A DNA stretch of 24,685 nt, from positions 1 through 24,685 of the forward strand of contig DASQLD010000404.1 in assembly GCA_035630195.1 (NCBI GenBank). Direction: 5' to 3'. The position numbers were made by a program, and so were the translations under genes. Below are positions 7,407 through 13,514 of this stretch, in pieces. How positions within the stretch are numbered: position 1 is the stretch's first letter; each line of letters opens with the position of its first letter. Origin of the DNA: DASQDN01 sp035630195. Lineage in GTDB: Bacteria; Acidobacteriota; Terriglobia; Bryobacterales; Bryobacteraceae. The notes beneath the pieces were generated by a model. The model saw only the letters and a list, made by a program, of their open reading frames with translations. It had not been told where the DNA came from and did not search any database.

Positions 7407-7700
7407 GTGTTGAGTCCACTTCCGCCCGACACCACGCTGCTGAACGTGGCGGGCTCTTGGAAGCTATATTACAAGGGCCGCGAATACGCCACTCTTGCGA
7501 GCGCGACCTGTCGGGAAGACGCACTTGCTCAAGTGGCGGAAATGCTTTCGCTCGCTCAGGAGAATCTAAAAGAGGGGGTGGAATCTGGCCCTTTGGCACG
7601 CCCCAAGTCGCGCCAGGTCGGACTCCACCGAGGAGGAGGCAAATGGCAAAACACCTTCGACAGCCCTAGTATGAGCGATGTGCTGAGTGAAATGAAATAG
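7407..7700 (+). CDS. Hypothetical protein, 97 aa, no recognised family
   Basis: An ORF from GTG at 7407 to TAG at 7698-7700. The N-terminal half (SWKLYYKGREYATLASATCREDALAQVAEMLSLA) reads like a small alpha/beta domain with amphipathic helix. The C-terminal half is basic and Gly/Ser rich, ending SPSMSDVLSEMK. It has no signal peptide or membrane segment, one cysteine, and no match I can name. The start is uncertain: there is no strong ribosome binding site, and ATG codons at 7391 and 7394 belong to another frame. That other frame (to 7669) is Arg/Gly rich and looks like a shadow. A CGGTAC/GTACCG hairpin lies 30 bp after the stop. Confidence 0.5.
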   Translation: MLSPLPPDTTLLNVAGSWKLYYKGREYATLASATCREDALAQVAEMLSLAQENLKEGVESGPLARPKSRQVGLHRGGGKWQNTFDSPSMSDVLSEMK

Positions 7701-7730
7701 CAAGGACACCCTAGACGGTACGGCTTGTCT

Positions 7731-7748
7731 CGGTACTAAGATGTACCG
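7731..7748. repeat. Small hairpin after the orphan gene
   Basis: CGGTAC (7731-7736), a 6-nt loop and GTACCG (7743-7748) form a perfect 6-bp stem 30 bp after the orphan gene's stop. No T-run follows, so terminator function is uncertain. Confidence 0.35.
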
Positions 7749-7866
7749 GGTGAGGTATTCCGGACGGCCCCGAGGGCTCTTTGAAGAAGTCGCTGAGATT
7801 GGCTAGGAAATCGAGAAGCTAGCGAAGAGACTCAAAGGCAATCTTCGGCGAACGTGGCGGTCATAG
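7741..7866 (+). pseudogene. Possible decayed short coding frame with internal TAG
   Basis: From ATG at 7741 the frame reads MYRVRYSGRPRGLFEEVAEI, Gly, an amber codon at 7804-7806, then EIEKLAKRLKGNLRRTWRS and a second TAG at 7864. The part around the amber is helix-like and charged as in real proteins. At 42 codons it could be chance, and no family can be named. Confidence 0.2.
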
Positions 7867-7934
7867 ATAATCGATGGAACTATGCGAATTCCTCGCTACG
7901 GTGTTAGCCACTACGTCAGCAAGAATTCTTGGCT

Positions 7935-8021
7935 CTAAGGTCGATGCAACACTTGCGACTGAATAAATGTTCCGTTCTTTCCGAACATACATTCAACAGT
8001 GACGACCCCTCGATCCAGCGT
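7935..8021 (-). pseudogene. Possible remnant of a TonB C-terminal domain
   Basis: The minus-strand frame ending at TAG (7937-7935) contains RGVVTVECMFGKNGTFIQSQ followed by VLHRP. This resembles the strand-turn-strand start of TonB C-terminal domains (VV-x-V-E-V-x-I-G-x-D-G-x-V). The upstream part of the frame is Arg/Ser rich and not protein-like, and the rest of the domain is missing. If real, it is a broken gene. Confidence 0.25.
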
Positions 8022-8085
8022 GTGTCGCCGCGTTCTACTGCGAGATCGCAAGGCGGAGGGTGTCCTCATGGAGCGGGGTAATGGC

Positions 8086-8325
8086 TCAAGGTTGTCCGAG
8101 TGGAGGCTTCGGCGCTTGCTGAATCGCAAGGAAACACTCTTGCGCTGTGCATGAGAAGCCTATTGCAACTTCTCCCTCTGCTAGATTGATTTGGTTCGCC
8201 GGGTTTACCGCTTGGACTCTCACAGTCGCTCCCTTTCCCCTGGTCTGCGCGCGTAAAGACCACCGATCAGCACCTATAGCGAGTAGTGCAAGTATGCACA
8301 GAGCCATCACGACTTGTTTCTTCAT
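8086..8325 (-). CDS. Small secreted protein, 79 aa, unknown
   Basis: The ATG at 8325 has a very strong ribosome binding site (GGAGGAGG, about 6 nt upstream), which decides this start over an in-frame codon ten residues earlier. The N-terminus is a textbook signal peptide: MKKQ, then VVMALCILALLAIGA, then a cleavage region near SLRAQ. The mature part is about 50 residues with two cysteines five residues apart (CTAQEC), which could form a disulfide, and a Pro-rich tail. I recognise no family. It stands alone in a gene-poor stretch and is transcribed away from argC. Confidence 0.65.
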   Translation of the reverse strand: MKKQVVMALCILALLAIGADRWSLRAQTRGKGATVRVQAVNPANQINLAEGEVAIGFSCTAQECFLAIQQAPKPPLGQP

Positions 8326-8411
8326 TGAATCCTCCTCCGTTGAAGATTGACGCACCGCGTCCAGACAAAGCGCAAATCAAGTCAATCAGCAAGCGCTTGC
8401 AGTTAGCTTAA

Positions 8412-8561
8412 TTCTTCGTTACGGTCGAGGCATGGGCCGGAAATCCCGAGCTGCGTAATCTGATGTCGAAGCACACGCAATCGTATCCACATCCGTCCTT
8501 CCTGACGGCCGATCCGCTCGCGGATGCCGAACAGAGGTATGTCGAATTAAGAAACTGCTGA
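8412..8561 (+). pseudogene. Coding-like fragment without a start codon
   Basis: Between TAA (8409) and TGA (8559-8561) the + frame runs for 49 codons with codon use like the real genes here, including EAWAGNPELRNLMSKHTQ and SFLTADPLADAEQRYVELR. No ATG, GTG or TTG precedes the coding-like part; the first is an internal ATG about 16 codons in. It looks like the C-terminal end of a lost gene. I cannot name the family. Confidence 0.3.
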
Positions 8562-8817
8562 GATTACGATCGAACAAGTCAGCAACTGATGCGAGTGGTA
8601 GCCCGGGTTTATCTCTCCACCTGGACGGGTCGTCGGTATCATTGTGCAGCGCGATGTCAATGACGGAACAGGTATTGCTGCAGCGAAATAGCGCTGAAAA
8701 TCGAGGAGATGATGCGCTCCGTCGATGCAGTCAATGCAAGCGCACACAGTAGTAGTCCGCGGTATCAGCGAATGTGTTATCCACCTACTTGAGTGTATAA
8801 ACAACCAACCCAAACGT

Positions 8818-8847
8818 AAGACAATACGCGGACGGGCGTGGTATATT
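8818..8847 (+). promoter_or_regulatory. Putative sigma70 promoter of argCBA
   Basis: AAGACA (8818-8823), an 18-nt spacer and TATATT (8842-8847). The -10 box matches consensus at 5 of 6 positions, the -35 box at 4 of 6. The -10 lies inside the first ARG-box-like site. Confidence 0.45.
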
Positions 8848-8855
8848 TATTCATG
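8838..8855. promoter_or_regulatory. ARG-box-like site 1 (candidate ArgR operator)
   Basis: The core GGTATATTTATTCA (8840-8853) matches 8 of the 10 fixed positions of the E. coli-type ARG box TGAATwwwwATTCA, and all four middle positions are A or T. It overlaps the predicted -10 box of argC. Confidence 0.45.
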
Positions 8856-8857
8856 AG

Positions 8858-8875
8858 GGTGCATAATTAATCAAA
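8858..8875. promoter_or_regulatory. ARG-box-like site 2 (candidate ArgR operator)
   Basis: The core TGCATAATTAATCA (8860-8873) again matches 8 of 10 fixed positions with four A/T in the middle. As an 18-mer it is 2 bp from site 1, so the centres are 20 bp apart, close to the 20-21 bp of paired ARG boxes bound by an ArgR hexamer. It ends at the argC start codon. Confidence 0.45.
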
Positions 8876-9882
8876 TGACCACGTCCGTCGGTATTGTGGG
8901 TTTTCGAGGATATAGCGGAGCCGAACTCATTCGCATTCTGGAACGCCATAGTCACGCCGAACCTGTCCTCATGGAACATCGCAGCGACTCCGCTGCCGAG
9001 AGCCTGCCGCGCGGCTCCAAGGGCCACAAACGTATACCCTGTACACCCGAAGCGGTCGCATCGGCAAATTTGTCAGCGGTCTTCCTGGCTACGCCTCCTG
9101 AAGTCTCCATGGATCTCACGCCGGGCATTTTGGAGGCGGGCGCAAAGGTGATCGACCTTAGTGGGGCCTTTAGACTAGGGACCGCTGAAACCTATAAGTA
9201 CTGGTATAAAACCGAACACACCCAAGCTGATCTTCTTAAGGAAGCTGCATACGGTCTTCCCGAGTTTTGCCGGGATCGTATTCGCGACGCGCGGCTCGTC
9301 TCGAATCCTGGATGCTATCCGACAGCGGCGAATCTTGCCATTAAACCTCTCGTTTCCCGGGAACTGATCGATCGATCAGCAGGAATTGTTTGTGATGGCA
9401 AGTCCGGTGTAAGCGGCGCCGGACGCAAGCCTTCGATGAAGACAAGCTTCTGTGAAGTCACGGAGAACTTCTCCGCCTACTCTCTGCTTGACCACCGGCA
9501 TGTTCCGGAAGTCCTCATGAACTCAGGGTTAAACGCTGACGAGTTTAGTTTCGTGGCGCAACTTATTCCGATCGATCGCGGTATTCTCGAAACCATTTAT
9601 TTCCGTGGTGTCGATGGCCTTACGGCGGACATTCTGGTCAATTCTTACGAACATTTCTATAAAGGTGAACCGTTTGTTCGACTTTACGATCCGGGTGTCG
9701 TTCCGGATCTTCGCGCCGTACAACACACTAACTTTTGCGACATTGGAGTGAAGTACGATCCCGCAACCCGTCGGGGCGTGGTCGTAAGTGTCATCGATAA
9801 TCTCGGCAAAGGCGCCGCAGGTCAGGCAGTGCAGAATATGAACCTGATTCTTGGCTATCCCGAACAGGAGGGACTGCTTTGA
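8875..9882 (+). CDS. argC: N-acetyl-gamma-glutamyl-phosphate reductase
   Basis: A 335-aa enzyme of arginine biosynthesis that reduces N-acetylglutamyl phosphate to the semialdehyde with NADPH. The NADP-binding loop is GIVGFRGYSGAEL (residues 6-18) and the catalytic Cys147 is in SNPGCYPTA. SGVSGAGRKPS, ENFSAYSLLDHRHVPE and the C-terminal GAAGQAVQNMNLILGYPE are family hallmarks. The ATG at 8875 is preceded by GAGGG, rather far at about 15 nt. Its TGA overlaps the argB start. It is the first gene of an argC-argB-argA operon, and two ARG-box-like sites just upstream suggest repression by arginine. Confidence 0.96.
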   Translation: MTTSVGIVGFRGYSGAELIRILERHSHAEPVLMEHRSDSAAESLPRGSKGHKRIPCTPEAVASANLSAVFLATPPEVSMDLTPGILEAGAKVIDLSGAFRLGTAETYKYWYKTEHTQADLLKEAAYGLPEFCRDRIRDARLVSNPGCYPTAANLAIKPLVSRELIDRSAGIVCDGKSGVSGAGRKPSMKTSFCEVTENFSAYSLLDHRHVPEVLMNSGLNADEFSFVAQLIPIDRGILETIYFRGVDGLTADILVNSYEHFYKGEPFVRLYDPGVVPDLRAVQHTNFCDIGVKYDPATRRGVVVSVIDNLGKGAAGQAVQNMNLILGYPEQEGLL

Positions 9883-10667
9883 AGGTTCTGATTAAGCTGG
9901 GCGGTACACTGCTCGATTCGGTCGAGTCGCGAAACCGTCTATCGGCAGAAATATCGGCTCTGCGTGCCCGCAACCTCGAAGTTGTTGTCGTCCATGGTGG
10001 CGGCAAGCAAATGACTCGATTTCTGAGCGAGCGCGGTATTGAGAGCCGCTTCGTAGGCGGATTGCGCGTGTCCACCCCCGAGGTCATTGACGCCGTGTTG
10101 AAGGTCTTGGCGGGAACGGTGAATCATGAGCTGGTTGCATCCCTGGTCGCCGCCGGTTCCAAGGCCGTGGGGCTGAGCGGAATCGACGCTTCTTTGACTG
10201 AAGCCGAACAATTGCACGCGGATCTTGGAGCCGTAGGACGACCAGTTCGATCCGAGACGGCCCTCCTCGACTTACTGACATCGAATGGCTACTTGCCCGT
10301 TGTTGCCTGTGTCGCCGGCGATAAGCAGGGACAGATCTTCAATGTCAACGCCGACCAGATGGCCGTGGCGTGCGCGATAGGATATCGCGCCGATAAGCTC
10401 ATTTTTTTAACCGACGTCGACGGTGTTAAAGGAAAGGACGGCAACATTCTCCCTTCGCTCACACCGGCAGGCTGCGAGCAACTTATCGCCGAGGGGATTG
10501 CGACCGGAGGGATGCAGGCGAAACTCAATGCCGCAACTGATGCTTTGAAGAACGGAATCGCGCAAGTCATCATCGCGCCTGGATCGCTCCAAAAGGCGGC
10601 GGAACGTATTTTGGCCGGAGAACAGATTGGCACCAAACTCGCAGCGGAGGAAGGCGTCCGTGCGTAA
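9879..10667 (+). CDS. argB: Acetylglutamate kinase
   Basis: A 262-aa amino-acid kinase that phosphorylates N-acetylglutamate, the second step of arginine synthesis. Motifs include the N-terminal IKLGGTLLDS (phosphate binding), VVVHGGGKQM, FNVNADQMAVACA and LIFLTDVDGVKG. It begins directly at the first beta-strand and lacks the N-terminal helix that makes some acetylglutamate kinases arginine-sensitive, so feedback control probably acts elsewhere, for example on the synthase encoded next. The start is TTG at 9879, in a 4-bp TTGA overlap with argC. The end overlaps the next gene by 8 bp. Confidence 0.95.
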   Translation: MKVLIKLGGTLLDSVESRNRLSAEISALRARNLEVVVVHGGGKQMTRFLSERGIESRFVGGLRVSTPEVIDAVLKVLAGTVNHELVASLVAAGSKAVGLSGIDASLTEAEQLHADLGAVGRPVRSETALLDLLTSNGYLPVVACVAGDKQGQIFNVNADQMAVACAIGYRADKLIFLTDVDGVKGKDGNILPSLTPAGCEQLIAEGIATGGMQAKLNAATDALKNGIAQVIIAPGSLQKAAERILAGEQIGTKLAAEEGVRA

Positions 10668-11259
10668 CGCGATCGCTTTCGATTACCCTACTTCCAGGAC
10701 GCCGGAGATGATAGCTGGCTCTGAACTGGTATTGCGGAAGGCCTCGATGCCGGATATCCGTCCGCTGCTCGAGCTGATAAACGGCTATGCCGCCAAAGGC
10801 ATCATGCTGCCACGCACTGAATTCGAGATGTCGGAGAATATCCGGGATTTCACGCTTGCATTTTCCGGCGATAAGCTTGTGGGCTGCGGAGCGCTGCACT
10901 TTTACTCGCCCACCAGCGGTGAGGTCCGATCTCTCGCCGTTGATCCAACGATCAAAAACCGGGGAATCGGCCGCGCGATTGTCGAAGCCCTAGAGCTAGA
11001 GGCGAACGAGTATCAGCTTCATTCCATCTTCGCTTTCACTTATGCGCCAGGGTTTTTTGAGCGGGTTGGCTTCCATGAGGTGGAGCGGGGGGCGCTTCCG
11101 TTGAAGGCATGGAAGGATTGCCTGCGTTGCCCGAAGTTTCAACAATGCGATGAAATTGCCGTGATCAAGTACCTGGTTCCCGAAGAGCTGCGGCACGATC
11201 CTGTCGTCGAGAGCGTAACGACCCTCGATTTCATACAGTTGCCGGTCCTGCGAAGCTGA
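10660..11259 (+). CDS. argA: Short GNAT-type N-acetylglutamate synthase
   Basis: A 199-aa GNAT acetyltransferase starting at GTG 10660, chosen for the ribosome binding site GGAGGAAGG 6 nt upstream; an earlier in-frame TTG lies inside argB and lacks one. Residues 24-40 (VLRKASMPDIRPLLELI) form the first strand and helix, and RSLAVDPTIKNRGIGRAI (90-107) is the acetyl-CoA loop. The C-terminal KDCLRCPKFQQCDEIA (152-167) with Cys154, Cys157 and Cys163 is typical of the short single-domain N-acetylglutamate synthases, which make N-acetylglutamate without an amino-acid kinase domain. Its position after argB supports this over a generic acetyltransferase. The role of the cysteines is not known to me. 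Confidence 0.82.
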   Translation: MRNAIAFDYPTSRTPEMIAGSELVLRKASMPDIRPLLELINGYAAKGIMLPRTEFEMSENIRDFTLAFSGDKLVGCGALHFYSPTSGEVRSLAVDPTIKNRGIGRAIVEALELEANEYQLHSIFAFTYAPGFFERVGFHEVERGALPLKAWKDCLRCPKFQQCDEIAVIKYLVPEELRHDPVVESVTTLDFIQLPVLRS

Positions 11260-11307
11260 TGATTCCGTCCAAATCCGCTTCAACGGTTACGAAACCGCGT
11301 TTGCCCC

Positions 11308-11335
11308 TTGTCAAGTCATCGCAAATCGATATACT
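11308..11335 (+). promoter_or_regulatory. Sigma70-like promoter of the candidate small RNA
   Basis: TTGTCA (11308-11313), a 16-nt spacer and TATACT (11330-11335). Each box matches consensus at 5 of 6 positions. Transcription would start near 11342. Confidence 0.6.
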
Positions 11336-11341
11336 GGGTTA

Positions 11342-11506
11342 CACCAATTTAGAAGGGAGTTCCCAGTACTCTCTACGGCCATGAGAGCGCGTCTGAGTTT
11401 CGGCGACGTCTCCGCTTCACCGGCTCCTCCACTACCACAGTCGCACCTCTGAGCGGTCTGTGGGTGCTCCTCGCCGGGCGTTAGACCAACGCCCGGCTAT
11501 TTGTTT
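11342..11506 (+). ncRNA. Candidate small RNA of about 165 nt, unknown family
   Basis: The stretch lies between a good promoter and an intrinsic terminator on the same strand, with no gene downstream in that direction before a convergent one. Local hairpins can be drawn. One is CTCTC (11369-11373) with GAGAG (11383-11387). Another is GAGA plus CGTC (11383-11393, 3-nt bulge) with GACGTCTC (11405-11412), and it excludes the first. A third is CCACAG plus CGC (11435-11444) with GCG plus CTGTGG (11453-11463). It does not look like tmRNA, SRP RNA or RNase P RNA. A 23-codon frame (ATG 11381 to TGA 11452) exists but has no close ribosome binding site. Confidence 0.5.
11473..11506 (+). terminator. Intrinsic terminator of the candidate small RNA
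   Basis: GCCGGGCGTT (11473-11482), a 5-nt loop and the exact complement AACGCCCGGC (11488-11497) are followed by TATTTGTTT. The 10-bp stem with a T-rich tail is a classical rho-independent terminator for + strand transcription. On the minus strand there is no T-run, so it serves the lipoprotein gene poorly. Confidence 0.85.
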
Positions 11507-11544
11507 ACGCGTCCTGAACCTTTTTAGGCGAACAAGATTGAAAA

Positions 11545-11793
11545 TTAGTGGGAGTGCTCGGGCGTTGCGGGCTTAGGCGGCTCAGCCGCCTTCGAATGAG
11601 CCTTGGCTGCAACCGGCTGAGGACCTGCAGTTGATCCTCCTGCTGTTGTTCCCGGGCCGACTTGTGGCTTAGCGTGAGTGACGTGTGAACCACTTCCCGG
11701 AGGGCGTGAACTAACATCCGGGTTGTTATAGCAGGCTGAAGTGATCAACGACAGCCCAATCACGCAAATCCCTGGAGCGCGCCGGTTTCTCAT
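11545..11793 (-). CDS. Small putative lipoprotein, His/Pro/Ala-rich
   Basis: An 82-aa protein whose N-terminus (RNRRAPGICVIGLSLITSAC) has the basic region, hydrophobic core and ITSAC lipobox of a lipoprotein, with Cys21 as the lipidated residue. The mature chain is low-complexity (PPGSGSHVTHAKPQVGPGTT, then Ala/Pro/Lys, ending TPEHSH) and probably unstructured. The ATG has GGATGAG just upstream. It diverges from the FxLYD-like gene across about 30 bp, so the two promoters must overlap. The function is unknown; a spacer or envelope anchor role is only a guess. Confidence 0.6.
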   Translation of the reverse strand: MRNRRAPGICVIGLSLITSACYNNPDVSSRPPGSGSHVTHAKPQVGPGTTAGGSTAGPQPVAAKAHSKAAEPPKPATPEHSH

Positions 11794-11823
11794 CTCATCC
11801 TATTGTAGCCTGTAGGTTTGCGT

Positions 11824-12216
11824 ATGCGATCGCTTCTTCTGACTCTCTTGGCAACCACATTAGTAGCTTATCAAGGCAAGAAGGCTCCGCAGTTGAAGCC
11901 GCCCTTGCTCGACGTGATTGACCTGACTGCCCAGAGGGATCAGGCATTGCTCGTAATCGACTGCAAACTGAAGAATACGGGGGAGCGTCCTGCCGAGAAG
12001 CTCGTCATCATCGTGGACGTTCTTGATTCTGACAAGCGGGCGATTACCACTCAAAAAGGTGGATCGGATCCGGAGTCGATTGAACCCGGGGAGCATGCCG
12101 AGTTTAACGCCCAGATGAGGCTACCGCCCAGAGCCGTCTATGTCCGCCTGAGTTTTGAAGACGGCGCCGGGCGCGACGTTAAAGCCAACAGCGCTGGACC
12201 GGTCGCGATCGAGTGA
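11824..12216 (+). CDS. Exported FxLYD-like domain protein
   Basis: A 130-aa protein starting at the ATG at 11824 (a TTG two codons earlier is in frame). It has a short signal peptide (SLLLTLLATTLVAYQG) and one immunoglobulin-like domain with the pattern of FxLYD-type repeats: LVIDCKLKNTGERPAEKLVI, VDVLDSDKRAITT, SIEPGEHAEFNAQMRLP and YVRLSFEDGAGRDVK. Such domains occur in secreted bacterial proteins, and their partners are mostly unknown. Its TGA overlaps the GTG start of aroA by 4 bp (GTGA), so it probably leads the aroA transcript. Confidence 0.7.
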   Translation: MRSLLLTLLATTLVAYQGKKAPQLKPPLLDVIDLTAQRDQALLVIDCKLKNTGERPAEKLVIIVDVLDSDKRAITTQKGGSDPESIEPGEHAEFNAQMRLPPRAVYVRLSFEDGAGRDVKANSAGPVAIE

Positions 12217-13514
12217 TCCGCTACCATAGATCTTTGGAACAACGCATCTCACCTGCCCGTCGCTTATCGGGCGAAGTACTGCTTCCGGGCGACAAGTCTA
12301 TTTCTCATCGTTACGCCATGCTTTCCGCTATCGCGGAAGGTCGTTCTAAGCTCAACAATTACTCGGGTGGGGCCGATTGCCAGTCGACACTCGCTTGCCT
12401 GCGGTCTCTCGGCATTGAGTGGACGAAGACGGGAAGCACGGTCGAGGTGCAGGGCTGTGGACTCAATGGATTGCAAGCGCCTAGTGAGACGCTCGATGCT
12501 GGAAACTCCGGGTCCACAATTCGAATGTTATCGGGCATACTGGCCGCTCAACCGTTTCAGACGCGCATAGGTGGTGACGAATCGTTATCTAAGCGCCCGA
12601 TGGGCCGAATTATGACGCCGCTCGCCGAGATGGGCGCAACCATACAGGCGACAGACGGTCGTTACCCTCCCCTCGAAATCACTGGCGGGCCGTTGCGGGC
12701 CATCGACTACACGCTACCCGTTGCGAGCGCGCAAGTGAAGAGTTGCATACTGTTTGCGGGACTATATGCGGACGGAACGACAACAGTTCGTGAGTCAATT
12801 CGCACACGGGATCATACCGAACTTGCGCTCAGAGAATTTGGGGCTGACGTTATCACTCGGAAAGGTATTATTAGCGTGGAGGGCAAGCCTCCCCTGAAAG
12901 GCCGCGAGTTATTGGTTCCGGGCGATCTTTCATCGGCGGCTTTTTATTTGGTTGCGGCGATGATCGTCCCAAATTCCAATGTCTTGCTTCAGGCTGTGGG
13001 ACTGAACCCGACACGTGCAGCGCTGGTCGATTTCCTTGTGGGCGTGGGCGCTGGGATTCGCATCCCGAAGATGGAACAGCTCGGGGGCGAACTCGTCGGC
13101 TCCCTGGATGTGAAAACGGGGACCATTCGAGGTGGACTCATCGAAAAGGAGCTGACTGCGGCCCTGATCGACGAGATTCCTGTGCTCGCAGTGCTTGGCG
13201 CAATAAGCGAGGAAGGTCTGACTGTCCGTGACGCCGCCGAGCTGCGTGTCAAAGAGACTGATCGAATTGCGACAGTAGCTGAAAACTTTCGGCGCATGGG
13301 CGTGTCTATGGAAGAGACACCTGATGGCTTCCACATTCCCGGCAAACAGCGCTTCCGTGCTGCAAAACTCGATTCTTTCGGTGATCACCGGATCGCTATG
13401 GCGTTTTCGGTAGCGGCCTTGGCCGCTGATGGGGATTGCGTTATCGACAACGCAGAAGCGGCGTCGGTCTCATACCCTGAGTTCTACGACACACTGCGCG
13501 CGATTACGCAATGA
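12213..13514 (+). CDS. aroA: 3-phosphoshikimate 1-carboxyvinyltransferase (EPSP synthase), class II-like
   Basis: A 433-aa enzyme of the shikimate pathway joining phosphoenolpyruvate and shikimate 3-phosphate. Core motifs are LPGDKSISHR (24-33), GNSGSTIR (97-104), LIDEIPVLAV with Asp320-Glu321, RVKETDRI (345-352) and GDHRIAM (390-396). All four motifs used to define glyphosate-tolerant class II enzymes are present: GDKS (26-29), SAQVK (172-176), RDHTE (199-203) and NPTR (265-268). The loop glycine matching E. coli Gly96 is kept (Gly100). The start is GTG in a 4-bp overlap with the upstream gene; the end overlaps the GH57 gene by 4 bp (ATGA). The family is certain; tolerance is inferred only. 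Confidence 0.96.
   Translation: MIRYHRSLEQRISPARRLSGEVLLPGDKSISHRYAMLSAIAEGRSKLNNYSGGADCQSTLACLRSLGIEWTKTGSTVEVQGCGLNGLQAPSETLDAGNSGSTIRMLSGILAAQPFQTRIGGDESLSKRPMGRIMTPLAEMGATIQATDGRYPPLEITGGPLRAIDYTLPVASAQVKSCILFAGLYADGTTTVRESIRTRDHTELALREFGADVITRKGIISVEGKPPLKGRELLVPGDLSSAAFYLVAAMIVPNSNVLLQAVGLNPTRAALVDFLVGVGAGIRIPKMEQLGGELVGSLDVKTGTIRGGLIEKELTAALIDEIPVLAVLGAISEEGLTVRDAAELRVKETDRIATVAENFRRMGVSMEETPDGFHIPGKQRFRAAKLDSFGDHRIAMAFSVAALAADGDCVIDNAEAASVSYPEFYDTLRAITQ

Larger units (their letters stand above)
7701..8085. other. 385-bp gap with possible decayed coding fragments
   Basis: No intact gene is seen. The stretch contains a small hairpin (7731-7748), a 42-codon + frame with one internal amber codon (7741-7866) and, on the minus strand, a segment resembling the TonB C-terminal domain (7935-8021). 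It may be a graveyard of older genes. Confidence 0.45.
8326..8874. other. 549-bp gap: promoters, possible gene remnant, otherwise empty
   Basis: Apart from the regulatory sites before argC and the coding-like stretch at 8412-8561, I see nothing convincing. An 88-codon minus-strand frame at 8547-8813 lacks a ribosome binding site and has an unlikely composition. Confidence 0.5.
11260..11544. other. Gap containing a candidate small RNA unit
   Basis: There is no protein gene of normal size on either strand. The gap is largely explained by the promoter, structured transcript and terminator listed at 11308-11506. Confidence 0.6.

Noticed and set aside
7391..7669. Overlapping + frame starting at ATG 7391
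   Set aside because: Arg/Gly-rich shadow of the 7407 frame, with no domain-like pattern.
8547..8813. 88-codon minus-strand ORF before argC
   Set aside because: No ribosome binding site, unusual Ser/Thr/Cys-rich composition, and it overlaps the coding-like + fragment; nothing supports translation.
11342..11506. Reading the small RNA as a riboswitch or attenuator of a downstream gene
   Set aside because: The next gene downstream is on the opposite strand and the terminator closes the unit, so there is no gene in cis to control.
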